From assembly GCF_000482805.1 (NCBI RefSeq), contig NZ_KI519502.1, forward strand, positions 82,413 to 146,412: a DNA stretch of 64,000 nt. Direction: 5' to 3'. The position numbers and the translations under genes are program-made. Origin of the DNA: Deinococcus murrayi DSM 11303 (GTDB lineage: Bacteria; Deinococcota; Deinococci; Deinococcales; Deinococcaceae). Numbering within the stretch: position 1 is the stretch's first letter; every line of letters begins with the position of its first letter. Below the pieces are notes generated by a model. It saw nothing but the letters and a program-made list of their open reading frames with translations, was not told the DNA's origin and did no database searches. Below, piece after piece: positions 23,769-32,991 of the stretch.

Positions 23769-24560
23769 ATGAGCCTTCCCCCTGGCCTCTCCGACTCTCA
23801 CACGCACACGCCGCTGTGCAAGCACGCGACCGGACACCCCCGCGAGTACGCGCAAGCGGCGCTGGACGCGGGCCTCGCCGGGCTGTGCTTTACCGACCAC
23901 ATCCCCATGCCCGCCTGGTACGACGCGCCTTGGCGGATGCGGCTGGACCAACTGGCCGAATACGTGGACACCGTGCGCGAGGTGCAAGCCGAGTTTGCCG
24001 GACGGCTCGACGTGCGGCTGGGGCTGGAGGCCGACTTTCACCCCGGTACCGAGCGCTTTGTCGAGCGGATTCTCGCTGAGCACGACTGGGACTACGTGAT
24101 TGGCAGCGTGCATTACCTCGGTGCATGGGGCTTTGACAATCCGGAGTTCGCTGCCGAGTACGACGAGCGCGACCTGGGGCAGCTCTACCGCCATTACGGG
24201 GCGCTGGTGGAGGGGGCGGCGCGGACGGGCCTGTTCGATTCCATCGGACACCTCGACCTTCCTAAAAAGTTCGGGCACCGCGCCCCCGACGACTCGGCCC
24301 TGCTGCGGGCGCTCGACGTGGTGGCGGGGCTGGGGCTGGCCCTGGACTTCAACACGGCGGGCTGGCGCAAGCCCGTCGCAGAGGCCTACCCCTCGCCCCA
24401 GCTCACGCGGGAGGCCACCACACGGGGCATCCCCTTTGTGCTGGGGTCAGACGCGCACGCGCCGGGTGAGGTCGGCTTTCGCTTTGGGGACGCGCTCGCG
24501 CAGGTCACGGCGGCGGGCGGGCGGGTCGTCACCTTTGCGGGGAGGCAAGCCCGTGGCTGA
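23769..24560 (+). CDS. histidinol-phosphatase, PHP type
   Basis: A 263-residue PHP-domain phosphatase of the HisJ/HisK family, which would remove phosphate from histidinol phosphate. Metal ligands are visible in SDSHTHTPLCKHA, CFTDHIP, GLEADFHP, GSVHYL and GSDAHAPGEVG. TACCCT at 23756-23761 precedes the ATG by 7 bases (leaderless). The end overlaps the GTG of polX by 8 bases, so the two PHP-containing genes are co-transcribed. hisG and hisZ lie 39 kb away in the same window. Confidence 0.88.
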   Translation: MSLPPGLSDSHTHTPLCKHATGHPREYAQAALDAGLAGLCFTDHIPMPAWYDAPWRMRLDQLAEYVDTVREVQAEFAGRLDVRLGLEADFHPGTERFVERILAEHDWDYVIGSVHYLGAWGFDNPEFAAEYDERDLGQLYRHYGALVEGAARTGLFDSIGHLDLPKKFGHRAPDDSALLRALDVVAGLGLALDFNTAGWRKPVAEAYPSPQLTREATTRGIPFVLGSDAHAPGEVGFRFGDALAQVTAAGGRVVTFAGRQARG

Positions 24561-26256
24561 GGTCACCCGCAAGGCGCTGGTGTCGGCCCTCAAGAGCACC
24601 GCCGACCTCCTCGACGTGCTGGGCGAGGAGCCGTTCCGGGCGCAAGCGTACCGGAGCGCAGCCCGTAGCCTGGAGGCACTGGAGACAGACATCCCCACGC
24701 TGGTCGCTTCGGGCTTTGCAGGCGTGCCCAAGGTGGGCAAGGGCATCGCCGCCGAGCTGCTTGCCTATGCCCAGGGCGGGCGCTTCGGGCCGCTGGAGGA
24801 CGCCGCCTCGCAGGTGCCCGCCGGGGTGCTGGGCCTCTTTCAGGTGCGCGGGCTGGGGCCGAAGAAAATCCGGGCGCTGTGGGACGCCGGAATAGACTCG
24901 CTGGAGGGACTGCGCGAGGCCGCCCGCGACGGAAGGGTCGCGGCCCTGAAGGGCTTCGGGGCCAAGAGTGCCGGAACCATCCTGGAGGCGGTGGAGTTCG
25001 CGCTGGGGGCGCAAGACCGCCAGCACCTCTCGACCGGGAGGGCGGTGGTCGAAGGGCTGCTGGCCCAGCTCGGCGGCCTCGACCCCCGCCCCGCCGGGGA
25101 CGTGCGCCGGGGGCTGGAGACGGTGCGCACGTCCCGCGTGACGGTGACGGGCACGGCGGACGACGTGCGGGCACGGCTGGGGGGCGCGGTGGAGGATCTC
25201 GCCCCGCTGGAGGGCCAGCCCCTGCTCGCGGGCCGGGTGGATGGGGTGCCCGTCGAAATCGGCTACGCCCCCGCCGAGGCCCGCGGAGCGCTCGACCTGC
25301 TGTGTGGTGGGAGCGCCCCCTACCGCGAAGCCCTGCAGGCCGAGGCCAAAGCCAGGGGCTTCGACCTCAGCGGGCGGGGGTTGCGGCGCGGCGAGACCCT
25401 CCTCTCCACCCCCACCGAGGCCGACGTGACCCGCGAACTCGGTCTCCCCCTGCGCCCCGCCGAATACCGCGAGCCGGAACACGACGGGGTGTGGGAGACA
25501 TTGCCCCCACCTGAGCAACTCGTGACGGTAGCGGACATTCGGGGCATGCTGCACACCCACTCCGTCTGGTCGGACGGGGCGGCGACCCTGTCGGAGATGG
25601 TCGCGGCGGCGCGGGCACGGGGCGGGGCGGGGGCCTACCTCGGCACCGGGGACCACTCGCGGGCGGCGAGCTACGCCAACGGCCTGAGCCTGGAGCGGCT
25701 GCGGGCCTACGTGCAGGAAATCCGGGCGCTTCAGGGGGAGGGCTTCCCCATCCTCGCCGGGGCCGAGGTGGACATCCTGCCGGACGGCTCGCTGGACTAC
25801 CCCGACGAGGACTTGCTGACCCTCGACTACGTGGTCGCGAGCGTCCACAGCCACTTCACCCTGGACCCCGCCCGACAGACCGAGCGGCTGGTGCGGGCGG
25901 CCTCACACCCCCTCGTCACCATCCTGGGCCACCCCACCGGACGGCTGCTGCTGCGGCGGCCCGGCTACGCGCTGGACCTTAGCGCGGTGCTGGAGGCCTG
26001 CGCCGTTCACGGCACGGTCGTCGAAATCAACGCCAACCCTTACCGCCTCGACCTCGACTGGCGCGACGCGCTGCGCTGGCGCGGGCGGCTCACCTTCGCC
26101 GTGAACACGGACGCCCACGTGCCCGGCGGCCTGGCCGACCTCCGCTACGGGGTGACTGCCGCACGCAAGGCGGGCCTGACGCCGGGGCAGGTCGTGAACA
26201 CGCTCTCGCGGGAGGAGTTTTTGGAGTTTGTGCGGCGGCAGCGAGCGGGGCGGTAG
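24553..26256 (+). CDS. polX: family X DNA polymerase/nuclease with PHP domain
   Basis: A 567-residue two-part enzyme. The N-terminal half has the helix-hairpin-helix region (PKVGKGIAAELLAY and RGLGPKKIRALW) of family X polymerases. The C-terminal PHP domain carries nuclease metal ligands in HTHSVWSDG, GTGDHSRA, ASVHSHF, GHPTGRL and NTDAHVPGG. Deinococcus PolX acts in DNA repair as a 3'-5' nuclease. In the polymerase palm, RRGLETVRTSRVTVTG lacks the usual Asp-X-Asp pair, so nucleotide addition looks doubtful. The GTG start overlaps the phosphatase gene. The length agrees with other bacterial PolX proteins. Confidence 0.93.
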   Translation: MAEVTRKALVSALKSTADLLDVLGEEPFRAQAYRSAARSLEALETDIPTLVASGFAGVPKVGKGIAAELLAYAQGGRFGPLEDAASQVPAGVLGLFQVRGLGPKKIRALWDAGIDSLEGLREAARDGRVAALKGFGAKSAGTILEAVEFALGAQDRQHLSTGRAVVEGLLAQLGGLDPRPAGDVRRGLETVRTSRVTVTGTADDVRARLGGAVEDLAPLEGQPLLAGRVDGVPVEIGYAPAEARGALDLLCGGSAPYREALQAEAKARGFDLSGRGLRRGETLLSTPTEADVTRELGLPLRPAEYREPEHDGVWETLPPPEQLVTVADIRGMLHTHSVWSDGAATLSEMVAAARARGGAGAYLGTGDHSRAASYANGLSLERLRAYVQEIRALQGEGFPILAGAEVDILPDGSLDYPDEDLLTLDYVVASVHSHFTLDPARQTERLVRAASHPLVTILGHPTGRLLLRRPGYALDLSAVLEACAVHGTVVEINANPYRLDLDWRDALRWRGRLTFAVNTDAHVPGGLADLRYGVTAARKAGLTPGQVVNTLSREEFLEFVRRQRAGR

Positions 26257-26261
26257 GACTT

Positions 26262-26352
26262 GGGGCGGCCAGCGGCCAGCCCACCGCCACCCCAGCTTTC
26301 GCCGAGGCTTTTTGGAGGTGCTGGCGGCTGGCCACTGGCCGCTGGTTGCTCT
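26262..26352. repeat. heptad inverted-repeat element C
   Basis: Left arm: GCGG then CCAGCGG, CCAGCCC. Right arm: TGCTGGC, GGCTGGC, CACTGGC, CGCTGGT. The centre has AGCTTTCGCCGAGGCTTTTT, a small hairpin with five T. It fills the gap between convergent polX and the CtaG-type gene and may end both transcripts. Confidence 0.75.
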
Positions 26353-27201
26353 CTAATCCCCCACCGCCGGGGGCGTTCCCCCCTGTTCGCCGTCGGCAAG
26401 CTTAATCAGCCACATGAGCAGTTGCACGAGGGCCAGGGCGAGGGCGGGGAGGCCCGCCAGCATCATGATCCAGCCGCTGATTTGCTGGTTTTGCAGGGGG
26501 CTGAGGTCCCACAGGCACAGCGCCCCCACGTAGGGCATGTACAGCACCTGGCGCGAGTACAGCCACACGCTGGCGACCGCCATCATCGGGAAGGCGGCGA
26601 GCAGGCCGAACCAGCCCCGCGAGCCGATGTGGGCGGGCTGCACCGTGGGCAGGGGCCGCAGGATGACGCCCCAGACCATCAGCCCGCTGAGCAGGTACAG
26701 CAGGGGCAGCAGCGCGGCGGCGGTGTTCGTGACCACCGAGGCGTTGAAGCCCGCTGGAATGTTCCAAAAGATGATGACCGCCGTCCACACCGCCAGCGCA
26801 ACCCAAGGGTCGAGCAGCACCCCCAGCAGCTTCCCCAAGGGCTGGCGCGGGTCAAGCTGGAGGCCGCGGGGCAGCGACAGCACGAGCAGGGGGGGCACCG
26901 CCTCGGCCAGCACCATCAGCCGGGCCATGTAGAGGGCCATGCTGTTGAGGGTCCAGTTGGTTGCCGCCGACTGGGTCGCGAACATCAACAGCACGGCACC
27001 GAGAACAAAGAGCACGGGCTTCCACCACGGCCAGCGCGCGCGGCCCCCAGCGGTGCGGCGAGCGCGGGCGTAGTGCCAGAAGTACAGCGCCGACACCGCC
27101 AGCACAGGCAGCCAGACCAGGGGGTCAAAGCGCAGGGCCAACAGCTCGGAGAGGCCGGGACTCAGGTCGGCGGGGGCCAGGGTCATGGAAAGCAAGGTCA
27201 T
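26353..27201 (-). CDS. cytochrome c oxidase assembly protein, CtaG (caa3) family
   Basis: A 282-residue membrane protein with seven or so TM segments, of the caa3-type CtaG family, which helps build the copper centre of cytochrome oxidase. Conserved features include AVWTAVIIFWNIP, LLYLLSGLMVWGVILRP and the periplasmic His/Trp/Tyr-rich ends. ATG 27201 overlaps the SCO gene stop (ATGA). It is the third gene of the copper-handling operon. Confidence 0.85.
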   Translation of the reverse strand: MTLLSMTLAPADLSPGLSELLALRFDPLVWLPVLAVSALYFWHYARARRTAGGRARWPWWKPVLFVLGAVLLMFATQSAATNWTLNSMALYMARLMVLAEAVPPLLVLSLPRGLQLDPRQPLGKLLGVLLDPWVALAVWTAVIIFWNIPAGFNASVVTNTAAALLPLLYLLSGLMVWGVILRPLPTVQPAHIGSRGWFGLLAAFPMMAVASVWLYSRQVLYMPYVGALCLWDLSPLQNQQISGWIMMLAGLPALALALVQLLMWLIKLADGEQGGTPPAVGD

Positions 27202-27863
27202 AGGCGCGGGTTCTCCAAAACATAGGTGAGGTCACGCTTGACCCGTTCGACAGCGGGGAGTTGGGTGTAGTCCCACAGTACCCGCAGCTTGCCGCCCGCA
27301 TCCACCAGATAGATGGCGGTGGTGTGGTTCACCTGATAGTCCTGGGGACCTTTGAGGTCGACCTTCTGGTACCCCGCCCCGTAAGAACGGGCCACCTCCG
27401 AGAGGGCGGGTTCGGGGATGCGGATGCCCTGCGCTTTGCCGAAGTACTCGACGTAAGCCTTGAGGCGCTCCGGAGTGTCGCGCTCTGGGTCCACACTCAC
27501 CAGGACGACGTCGAGTTTTTGGCGCTCTTCCTCGGACAGGGCCTGCCGAACGCGCTCGATGTAGGCCAGGGTCAGCGGGCAGATGTTCGGGCAGTGAGTA
27601 AAGCCGAAAAAGATGGCGGTGGCGCGGCCCGTCGCGCCAGGGGTAAAGGTCCAGGGACGACCGTCCTGGTCGGTGCCCCGAAACGCGGGGGCCGGAATGG
27701 GCGGCGTATAGGCCGTGCCGTAGAAGGGAAAGGGGCTTTGGACGCGGGCGTAGACCCATGCTCCCCCCAGCACCAGCGCCACCGCGAGGAGCGCCAGCCC
27801 CGCCGAGAGGTACCAGGGCCGCGGGCGCGGGCCAGGGGGCACAGAGCGGGATTCATCCGACAT
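27198..27863 (-). CDS. SCO1/SenC-family copper chaperone
   Basis: A 221-residue membrane-anchored thioredoxin-fold protein facing the periplasm. One TM segment at about 19-38; the copper and redox site CPNICP (Cys91, Cys95) and the third ligand His in YQVNHTTAIYL are all present. It delivers copper to the CuA site of cytochrome oxidase. A GAGGT ribosome site 7 bases before the ATG sets the start. It follows the PCuAC gene after 38 bases. Confidence 0.92.
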   Translation of the reverse strand: MSDESRSVPPGPRPRPWYLSAGLALLAVALVLGGAWVYARVQSPFPFYGTAYTPPIPAPAFRGTDQDGRPWTFTPGATGRATAIFFGFTHCPNICPLTLAYIERVRQALSEEERQKLDVVLVSVDPERDTPERLKAYVEYFGKAQGIRIPEPALSEVARSYGAGYQKVDLKGPQDYQVNHTTAIYLVDAGGKLRVLWDYTQLPAVERVKRDLTYVLENPRL

Positions 27864-27901
27864 GGTTTAACCTCAGTGTTCTTGCGGCGGGGTCCTACAG
27901 C

Positions 27902-28393
27902 TCAGGGTTTTTGGACCGGGGCGCGCACGGTAAGGGTCTGGCCGTCCGCCGTCACCAGCGTCAGGGTGAGGCGCTCGCCGACCCGGAGGGGACGCTTGAG
28001 GCCCATCAGCATCAGGTGGTCGCCGCCGGGCTTGAGAACCAGCTCGCCACGGGCGGGGACGGTGAGAGACTTCACGGTCACCATGCCCATGCGCCCCTGC
28101 GCGTCGTGATGCATGGTCATCAGCTCGTTGCGGGCGGCCACGTCACTGCGGAAAGCCGTCAAGACGATGGGCTTGGACCCCAGGTTTCGCAAGACCATCC
28201 CCGCACTGGTCTCGGTGGCGGTGGGGGGCACGGCCATCACGCGGGCTTCGCGGACCACCAGCGGCAGGCGGACCGCCGACACCGTCGTCTGAGCAGTCTG
28301 GGGTGCGGGACGGCTGGCTGAGCTGGCGGTTGCCGAAACGGGCAGCAAGACCGAGGCGAGGGCCAAAGCGCCGAGCAAAGGACCGAAGTTCAT
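27902..28393 (-). CDS. periplasmic copper chaperone PCu(A)C
   Basis: A 163-residue exported protein of the PCu(A)C (DUF461) family. A signal peptide (cleavage near ATASSA) is followed by a cupredoxin-like domain. The copper ligands of the H(M)X10MX21HXM motif are visible: MTMHH (His95/96), GRMGM and GDHLMLM (His126, Met128). It hands Cu(I) to SCO or to oxidase subunit II. TAGACT (plus-strand 28400-28405) lies 6 bases before the ATG. It heads the operon PCuAC-SCO-CtaG. Confidence 0.9.
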   Translation of the reverse strand: MNFGPLLGALALASVLLPVSATASSASRPAPQTAQTTVSAVRLPLVVREARVMAVPPTATETSAGMVLRNLGSKPIVLTAFRSDVAARNELMTMHHDAQGRMGMVTVKSLTVPARGELVLKPGGDHLMLMGLKRPLRVGERLTLTLVTADGQTLTVRAPVQKP

Positions 28394-28494
28394 GGCTGGA
28401 GTCTAGAAGGGCGCATCCGGCGCTTTGTCCCACGGAAAGAAGCCCTGCCCTTGCCGAAACCACGCCGCAGCAGCTGCGCTATGGTGGGCATGAC

Positions 28495-29490
28495 GTGACG
28501 CGCAAACCCACGATTCAGGATGTGGCCCGCCGGGCTGGGGTGGGGGTCGGCACCGTGTCGCGGGTGCTGAACAACCATCCGTCGGTGCGCGGCGTCACCC
28601 GCGAGGGCGTGCTGCGGGCCATCGCCGACCTCGACTACACGCCCAACCCGCACGCCCGGCGCATCGCGGGCGGCAAGAGCTACACCATCAGCGTGCTGCT
28701 GCCTGTCGTGACCACCGAGTTTTATGTGCGGCTGCTCGACGGCTTAGAGAGCGCCTTTCAGGCCGCCCGCTACGACGTGGCGATTTTTCCGTTGCTCGAC
28801 CGCTCGCGGCTAGAGCGCTACCTGGGGTCACACACGCTGGCGTACCAGGCCGATGGGCTGGTCATGGCCACCTACAACCTCACCTCGCTGCTTGCCGAGC
28901 GGCGGGTTCGCACCGGGCAACCCACCGTGCTCGTCGATGCCTACGCCGAGGGGGTGGACTGCGCCTACATGGACAACGTGACGGGCGGTCGCCTCGCCGG
29001 AGAGTACGCGGCGACCCTGCCGGGCGAGCTGTACGCGATTTGGGTGGAGACGGAACTCGACCAGCTCTTTACCACCCGCGTCTTTGAGGACCGCCGCAAT
29101 GGGTTTCTCGCCGCGCTGGGAAGAGGTGGGCGGACCCTGCGCGGCGAGTACACCGCCAGCTTTGACTCCCTCGCGGCCCGTACGGTCGCGAGCACACTGC
29201 TTGACGAAGCCGCCCTGCCCTGCACGGTGTTCGCTTCTGCTGACCTGCTGGCCGGGGCGCTGCTCGACGAGGCGGGGGCGCGGGGCCTGAAGGTGGGCGA
29301 GGACGTGCGGGTCATCGGCTTCGACGACCAGCCCTGGGCGGCGGCCCGGAACCTCACCACCCTGCACCAGCCCGTCGAGGCGATGGGCTTTGAAGCGGCG
29401 GGGCTGCTGCTGGGGCGGCTCGGCGGCTACCGGGGGCCAGCCCGCGCCCGGCGCTTCGAACCCCGGCTGGTCGTGCGCGGCTCGGCGTAA
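28495..29490 (+). CDS. LacI-family transcriptional regulator
   Basis: A 331-residue repressor. The N-terminal helix-turn-helix is TIQDVARRAGVGVGTVSRVL (about 6-25) and is followed by the hinge helix region NPHARRIAGGKSYTISVLLP and a periplasmic-binding-type sensor domain, with VIGFDDQPWA near the C-terminus. The GTG at 28495 directly precedes the HTH; the longer frame from 28303 reads through the promoter of the divergent gene. TATGGT at 28480-28485 is a possible -10. The target is not evident: neighbours are copper chaperones and a diguanylate cyclase, so it may act elsewhere. Confidence 0.88.
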   Translation: MTRKPTIQDVARRAGVGVGTVSRVLNNHPSVRGVTREGVLRAIADLDYTPNPHARRIAGGKSYTISVLLPVVTTEFYVRLLDGLESAFQAARYDVAIFPLLDRSRLERYLGSHTLAYQADGLVMATYNLTSLLAERRVRTGQPTVLVDAYAEGVDCAYMDNVTGGRLAGEYAATLPGELYAIWVETELDQLFTTRVFEDRRNGFLAALGRGGRTLRGEYTASFDSLAARTVASTLLDEAALPCTVFASADLLAGALLDEAGARGLKVGEDVRVIGFDDQPWAAARNLTTLHQPVEAMGFEAAGLLLGRLGGYRGPARARRFEPRLVVRGSA

Positions 29491-29502
29491 CCGGGGGCGC
29501 GG

Positions 29503-30574
29503 CTAGAGTGGGGACGCAGGCTCGGCGTGCTGCACCCCGTCGCGGCCCCGCAGCTTGGCCGCGTACATGGCGGCGTCGGCGCGGGCCACCACCTGCCCTG
29601 GCGGCTCGCCCGGCGCGGAGGTCGCCACCCCAAACGAGGCGGTGACGCCCTGCACCCCGTCCACCCGTTCCTGAGCCAGGCGCGTGCGCAGCGAGGTCAG
29701 CAGGGTATGCAACGCCTCCAGTTCCAGCGGGGGCAGAATCAGCATGAACTCCTCGCCGCCCCAGCGGGCCGCGACCCCGCCGCGGGGCAGCAGCTCCCGC
29801 AAGAGCCGGGCGGTCATCTGAAGGACCCGGTCGCCCACCGCGTGCCCGTGGGTGTCGTTGACGGCCTTGAAGTGGTCGAGGTCGAACACCACCAACGTAA
29901 AGGGCTGTCCGGCCTCCGCGAGCGCCGCCAGCCGCTCTTCCCCAGCTCGGCGATTGGCGAGGCCCGTGAGGGGGTCTTGCCGCGCTGCCTGCCGCGCCGC
30001 GAGCAGTTGTCCGCGCTGCGCCCCAAAGGTGGCCTGCATCAGAATCATGATGAGGCCAACCAACTGAAACTGAATCACGGCGGCAGCGAGGTCCATGCTG
30101 CGGGCTTCGGGTCCCCAAAAGAGGCGGTAGAGGCAGACCCCCAGCGCCAGCAAATATGTCACCGCCGACCAGCGCAGCGCCTCGCGGGGGGCGAACAGCA
30201 AAAACGCCCCGGCATACAGCACTGGAAACCAGTAGGTGCTTTCGCTCAGCAGCGAGAGGTGCCCGCCCCCGCTGCCGGGCCAGGGCCACAAGCCCACCAG
30301 GAAATAAACCGTCAGCGCCAGCAACTCTATGCGGGCTGCCGGAATCAAGCTCAGCCAGCCCCCCCCGCACCGCCACCAGCAGCCCCAGCAGCAGCGCCGC
30401 GAGCAGTGGCAGCGCCACCAGGTCGCGGGGGTGCGGGGCGGGCCACTGCAAGGCCAGGGTGCCCAAGCAGGCCAGCGCCCCCACTCCCGCGAGTTGGCCA
30501 AACATTCGCCGCTGTGTCCGTGCTGTCTCGTCCCTGTCCAGCGGATGGGCAGAGTCAGAACCCGCTTCAATCAT
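29503..30574 (-). pseudogene. diguanylate cyclase with membrane sensor, frameshifted
   Basis: A GGDEF protein broken by one extra base. The N-terminus starts at ATG 30574 (MIEAGSDSA) with TM segments GVGALACLGTLAL and LVALPLLAALLLGLLVAV; then the frame breaks in a run of eight C (30359-30366). Removing one base joins VAVRGG to WLSLIPAARIELLAL, and the rest reads cleanly through further TM segments to a GGDEF domain with RWGGEEF, the cyclic-di-GMP synthase active site. The intact product would be about 356 residues. This may be a sequencing error, a slippage switch, or true decay. Confidence 0.8.
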
Positions 30575-30744
30575 CTCAGCCCCCCGGAAGCCAGCGATGT
30601 CGGCAAGTGGATGAGGCAGCCTCACCCACTCCACATTTTGCAACTCGTAGCCCCTGGCCGTTGATGGAATCCGTTCTTCCTCATTTATTTTCGTTGTGCC
30701 CGGCTTGAATCTCCTTCCTGAAGGATTCAATCGGGGAGACCGTA

Positions 30745-31404
30745 TCAGAGCTGCCCTACCGGTCGCTCCTCTCCAGCGGACGCCAGGGTGCGGGGGGGCC
30801 GCACCGCATGGTGCACTCGGCAGCGGGCTTCGTAGGTTTCCTGGGCACCGACGAGCAAGACCGGGTCGTCGTAGCGAGCGGGCTGCCCCGCAATCAGGCG
30901 CTGCGAGCGGGTGGCCGGAGCGCCGCACACCGTGCAGATGGCCGTGAGCTTTTCGACGCTCTCGGCGCGGGCGAGGAGGTCCGGCATGCAGCCGAACGGC
31001 TCGGCTCGGAAATCGAGGTCCAGGCCCGCCAGAATCACCCGGACCCCCCGGTCCGCGAGGTCGAGCACCAGCGGCCCCAGCTCCGGCCCAAAGAACTGCG
31101 CCTCGTCGATGCCCACCACATCGGGCAGGGTGAGGCCGGGGTCAGCAAGCAGGGTCCCCTCGCCGAGCAGGTGCGCCCGAATCGCCGCTGCGCCGGGCAC
31201 CGCGACCGCCTCCAGGCTGCGGCCCGCGTGGCTGGCGACGTGCGCCGCGTGGTAGCGGTCGTCGAGCGCGGGCTTAAAGACCGCCACCCGCTGCCGGGCA
31301 ATCACCGCCCGCGTCACCCGCCGGATGAGTTCTTCGCTCTTGCCGCTGAACATCGGCCCGACGATGACTTCGAGGTGGCCGCCGTGGTAGGGGGACTTCA
31401 GCAC
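30745..31404 (-). CDS. tdk: thymidine kinase
   Basis: A 219-residue cytosolic thymidine kinase of the type II (tetrameric) family, making dTMP from thymidine in the salvage route. The P-loop is GPMFSGKS (about 16-23), [10 protein letters not shown] is the conserved DEAQF box, and CTVCGAPA with a later RCRVHH gives zinc ligands. I chose GTG 31404 because GATAAT (read on the minus strand, plus 31411-31416) ends 6 bases before it; the frame to 31524 would read through the rpmE terminator. Confidence 0.93.
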   Translation of the reverse strand: MLKSPYHGGHLEVIVGPMFSGKSEELIRRVTRAVIARQRVAVFKPALDDRYHAAHVASHAGRSLEAVAVPGAAAIRAHLLGEGTLLADPGLTLPDVVGIDEAQFFGPELGPLVLDLADRGVRVILAGLDLDFRAEPFGCMPDLLARAESVEKLTAICTVCGAPATRSQRLIAGQPARYDDPVLLVGAQETYEARCRVHHAVRPPRTLASAGEERPVGQL

Positions 31405-31453
31405 GGGGGGATTATCGCAGAGGGGCGGCGCAGGGGGGGACCCACCTGACGAG

Positions 31454-31483
31454 AACCCCCCCAGGGCGGCCTGGAGGGGTTTT
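31454..31483 (-). terminator. hairpin between rpmE and tdk
   Basis: An imperfect GC-rich stem (ACCCC...CCAGG with CCTGG..GGGGT) lies 38 bases after rpmE. On the minus strand only two T follow at once; on the plus strand TTTT follows. It is probably a weak bidirectional terminator. Confidence 0.5.
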
Positions 31484-31520
31484 CGCTGCTCGTTTTGCTT
31501 GGCCCCCTTCGGGGCGGCAG

Positions 31521-31739
<219 letters not shown>

Positions 31740-31795
31740 AATGGCCTCCTCCGCCACGTCGGTGTGCGTGACGGCAACCCTAAGAGTTTAGCATG

Positions 31796-32962
31796 TCACC
31801 AGACGAACCGCTCGTCCCAGGGGTCCCCGCGCCGCAGCACCTGGGGGCGCGTGCCCGTGACCCGGTGCCCGCCCTTGACGGCGGCCCGCACGAGCAGGCG
31901 GGGGTCCAGGGCAGGGTACAGCGCGCGGGCAAAGGCCACCTCGCCCCGCACATCGAGGCTGCCGCCGCTGGCGACCGAATCGGTGCCCAGCGCGACCTCC
32001 ACCCCCGCCGCCGCGAACGCCGCCCAGGGAAAGGCACCGCACTCCAGATGTGCGTTCGAGCGCGGACAGCTCACGACCGCGCAGCCCGCCGCCGCCACCC
32101 GCGCGATGTCCTCTGGAGTCACGTTCACCATATGGACCAGGGCAGGCCGCGCCCGCAGCACGCCCAGTTCGTCGAGGTAGCGCACCGGAGTGAGGTCCGG
32201 TTCTGGCCCGCGCCCGATCACCTCCGCAAAGGTGGCCGGGTACAGGGCCGCCGGGCGGTGCTCCCACAGCGGGCCGCCGCCCGTGCGGAAGAGTTCGGCC
32301 TCGGCGGGGTGCTCCGCGACGTGAATCTGGAGGGGCAGGCCCTCGCCCGCCGCGTACTCGGTCACCCGGCGCATCAGGCGGTGACTGACGGTGAAAGGCG
32401 TGTGCGGACTGAGGCCCACCCGCAAGCCGCCGGGCCGTTCCAGCCGCCGCCAGCGCTCTATCCGCTCCCGCACCCCCGCAAAGATGGCGTCCGCCCGTTC
32501 GGGAAAGGTGCCCAACACCTCGAAGTACAGCACCCCGGTCAGGTCCTCACGGGGCAACAGGGCGTCCATCACGTCCCCCGCCCACACGATGTCGCCCACC
32601 GCGCCCGTGCCCAGCCGGGCGAGTTCGGCGGCCCCCGCGAGCGCCCCCGCCACCCCACGCCGCCGCTGCTGCGCGATGACGACCTCCGGCAGCCAGCGGA
32701 AGTAGGGCAGCGCCTGAAAGTCGTAGGCGCTCATGTCGAGGTGGGTGTGCGCATTGACGGGCGGCGGCGCGATGACGGCCCCGGCGCGGCGCTCGCGGGC
32801 GTGCGGAAAGCTGGCCCGGAGGGTCGCCAGGTCCCCAGTGGCGGCCACCACGCCCCCCGACACGACCACCCCGCCCGGCGCGTACCCCCCCCCGATGCCC
32901 GTGTACAGGACGTCAGCGGTGAGGAGTTCGGGCAGCCAGGAGTCAGCGGGCATGGGGCGCAT
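31796..32962 (-). CDS. amidohydrolase family protein
   Basis: A 388-residue metal-dependent hydrolase of the amidohydrolase (ATZ/TRZ, chlorohydrolase or deaminase) branch. The metal sites are NAHTHLD, IHVAEHPAEAE and GTDSVASGGSLDV. Substrates in this branch are often aminopyrimidines, purines or S-adenosylhomocysteine derivatives; the actual one is not clear. ATG 32962 follows a GGGAGGGG run; ATG 32953, three codons on, is an alternative. It begins 29 bases beyond the end of the Spo0M-like gene, so the two may be co-transcribed. Confidence 0.82.
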   Translation of the reverse strand: MRPMPADSWLPELLTADVLYTGIGGGYAPGGVVVSGGVVAATGDLATLRASFPHARERRAGAVIAPPPVNAHTHLDMSAYDFQALPYFRWLPEVVIAQQRRRGVAGALAGAAELARLGTGAVGDIVWAGDVMDALLPREDLTGVLYFEVLGTFPERADAIFAGVRERIERWRRLERPGGLRVGLSPHTPFTVSHRLMRRVTEYAAGEGLPLQIHVAEHPAEAELFRTGGGPLWEHRPAALYPATFAEVIGRGPEPDLTPVRYLDELGVLRARPALVHMVNVTPEDIARVAAAGCAVVSCPRSNAHLECGAFPWAAFAAAGVEVALGTDSVASGGSLDVRGEVAFARALYPALDPRLLVRAAVKGGHRVTGTRPQVLRRGDPWDERFVW

Positions 32963-32991
32963 TCTGCCGCGCCCCTCCCGACTTGTGCCAC

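Noticed and set aside
22689..24278. A 529-codon minus-strand frame over the EamA and histidinol-phosphatase genes
   Set aside because: It reads as Gln/Arg/His-rich shadow sequence; both plus-strand genes have clear family motifs.
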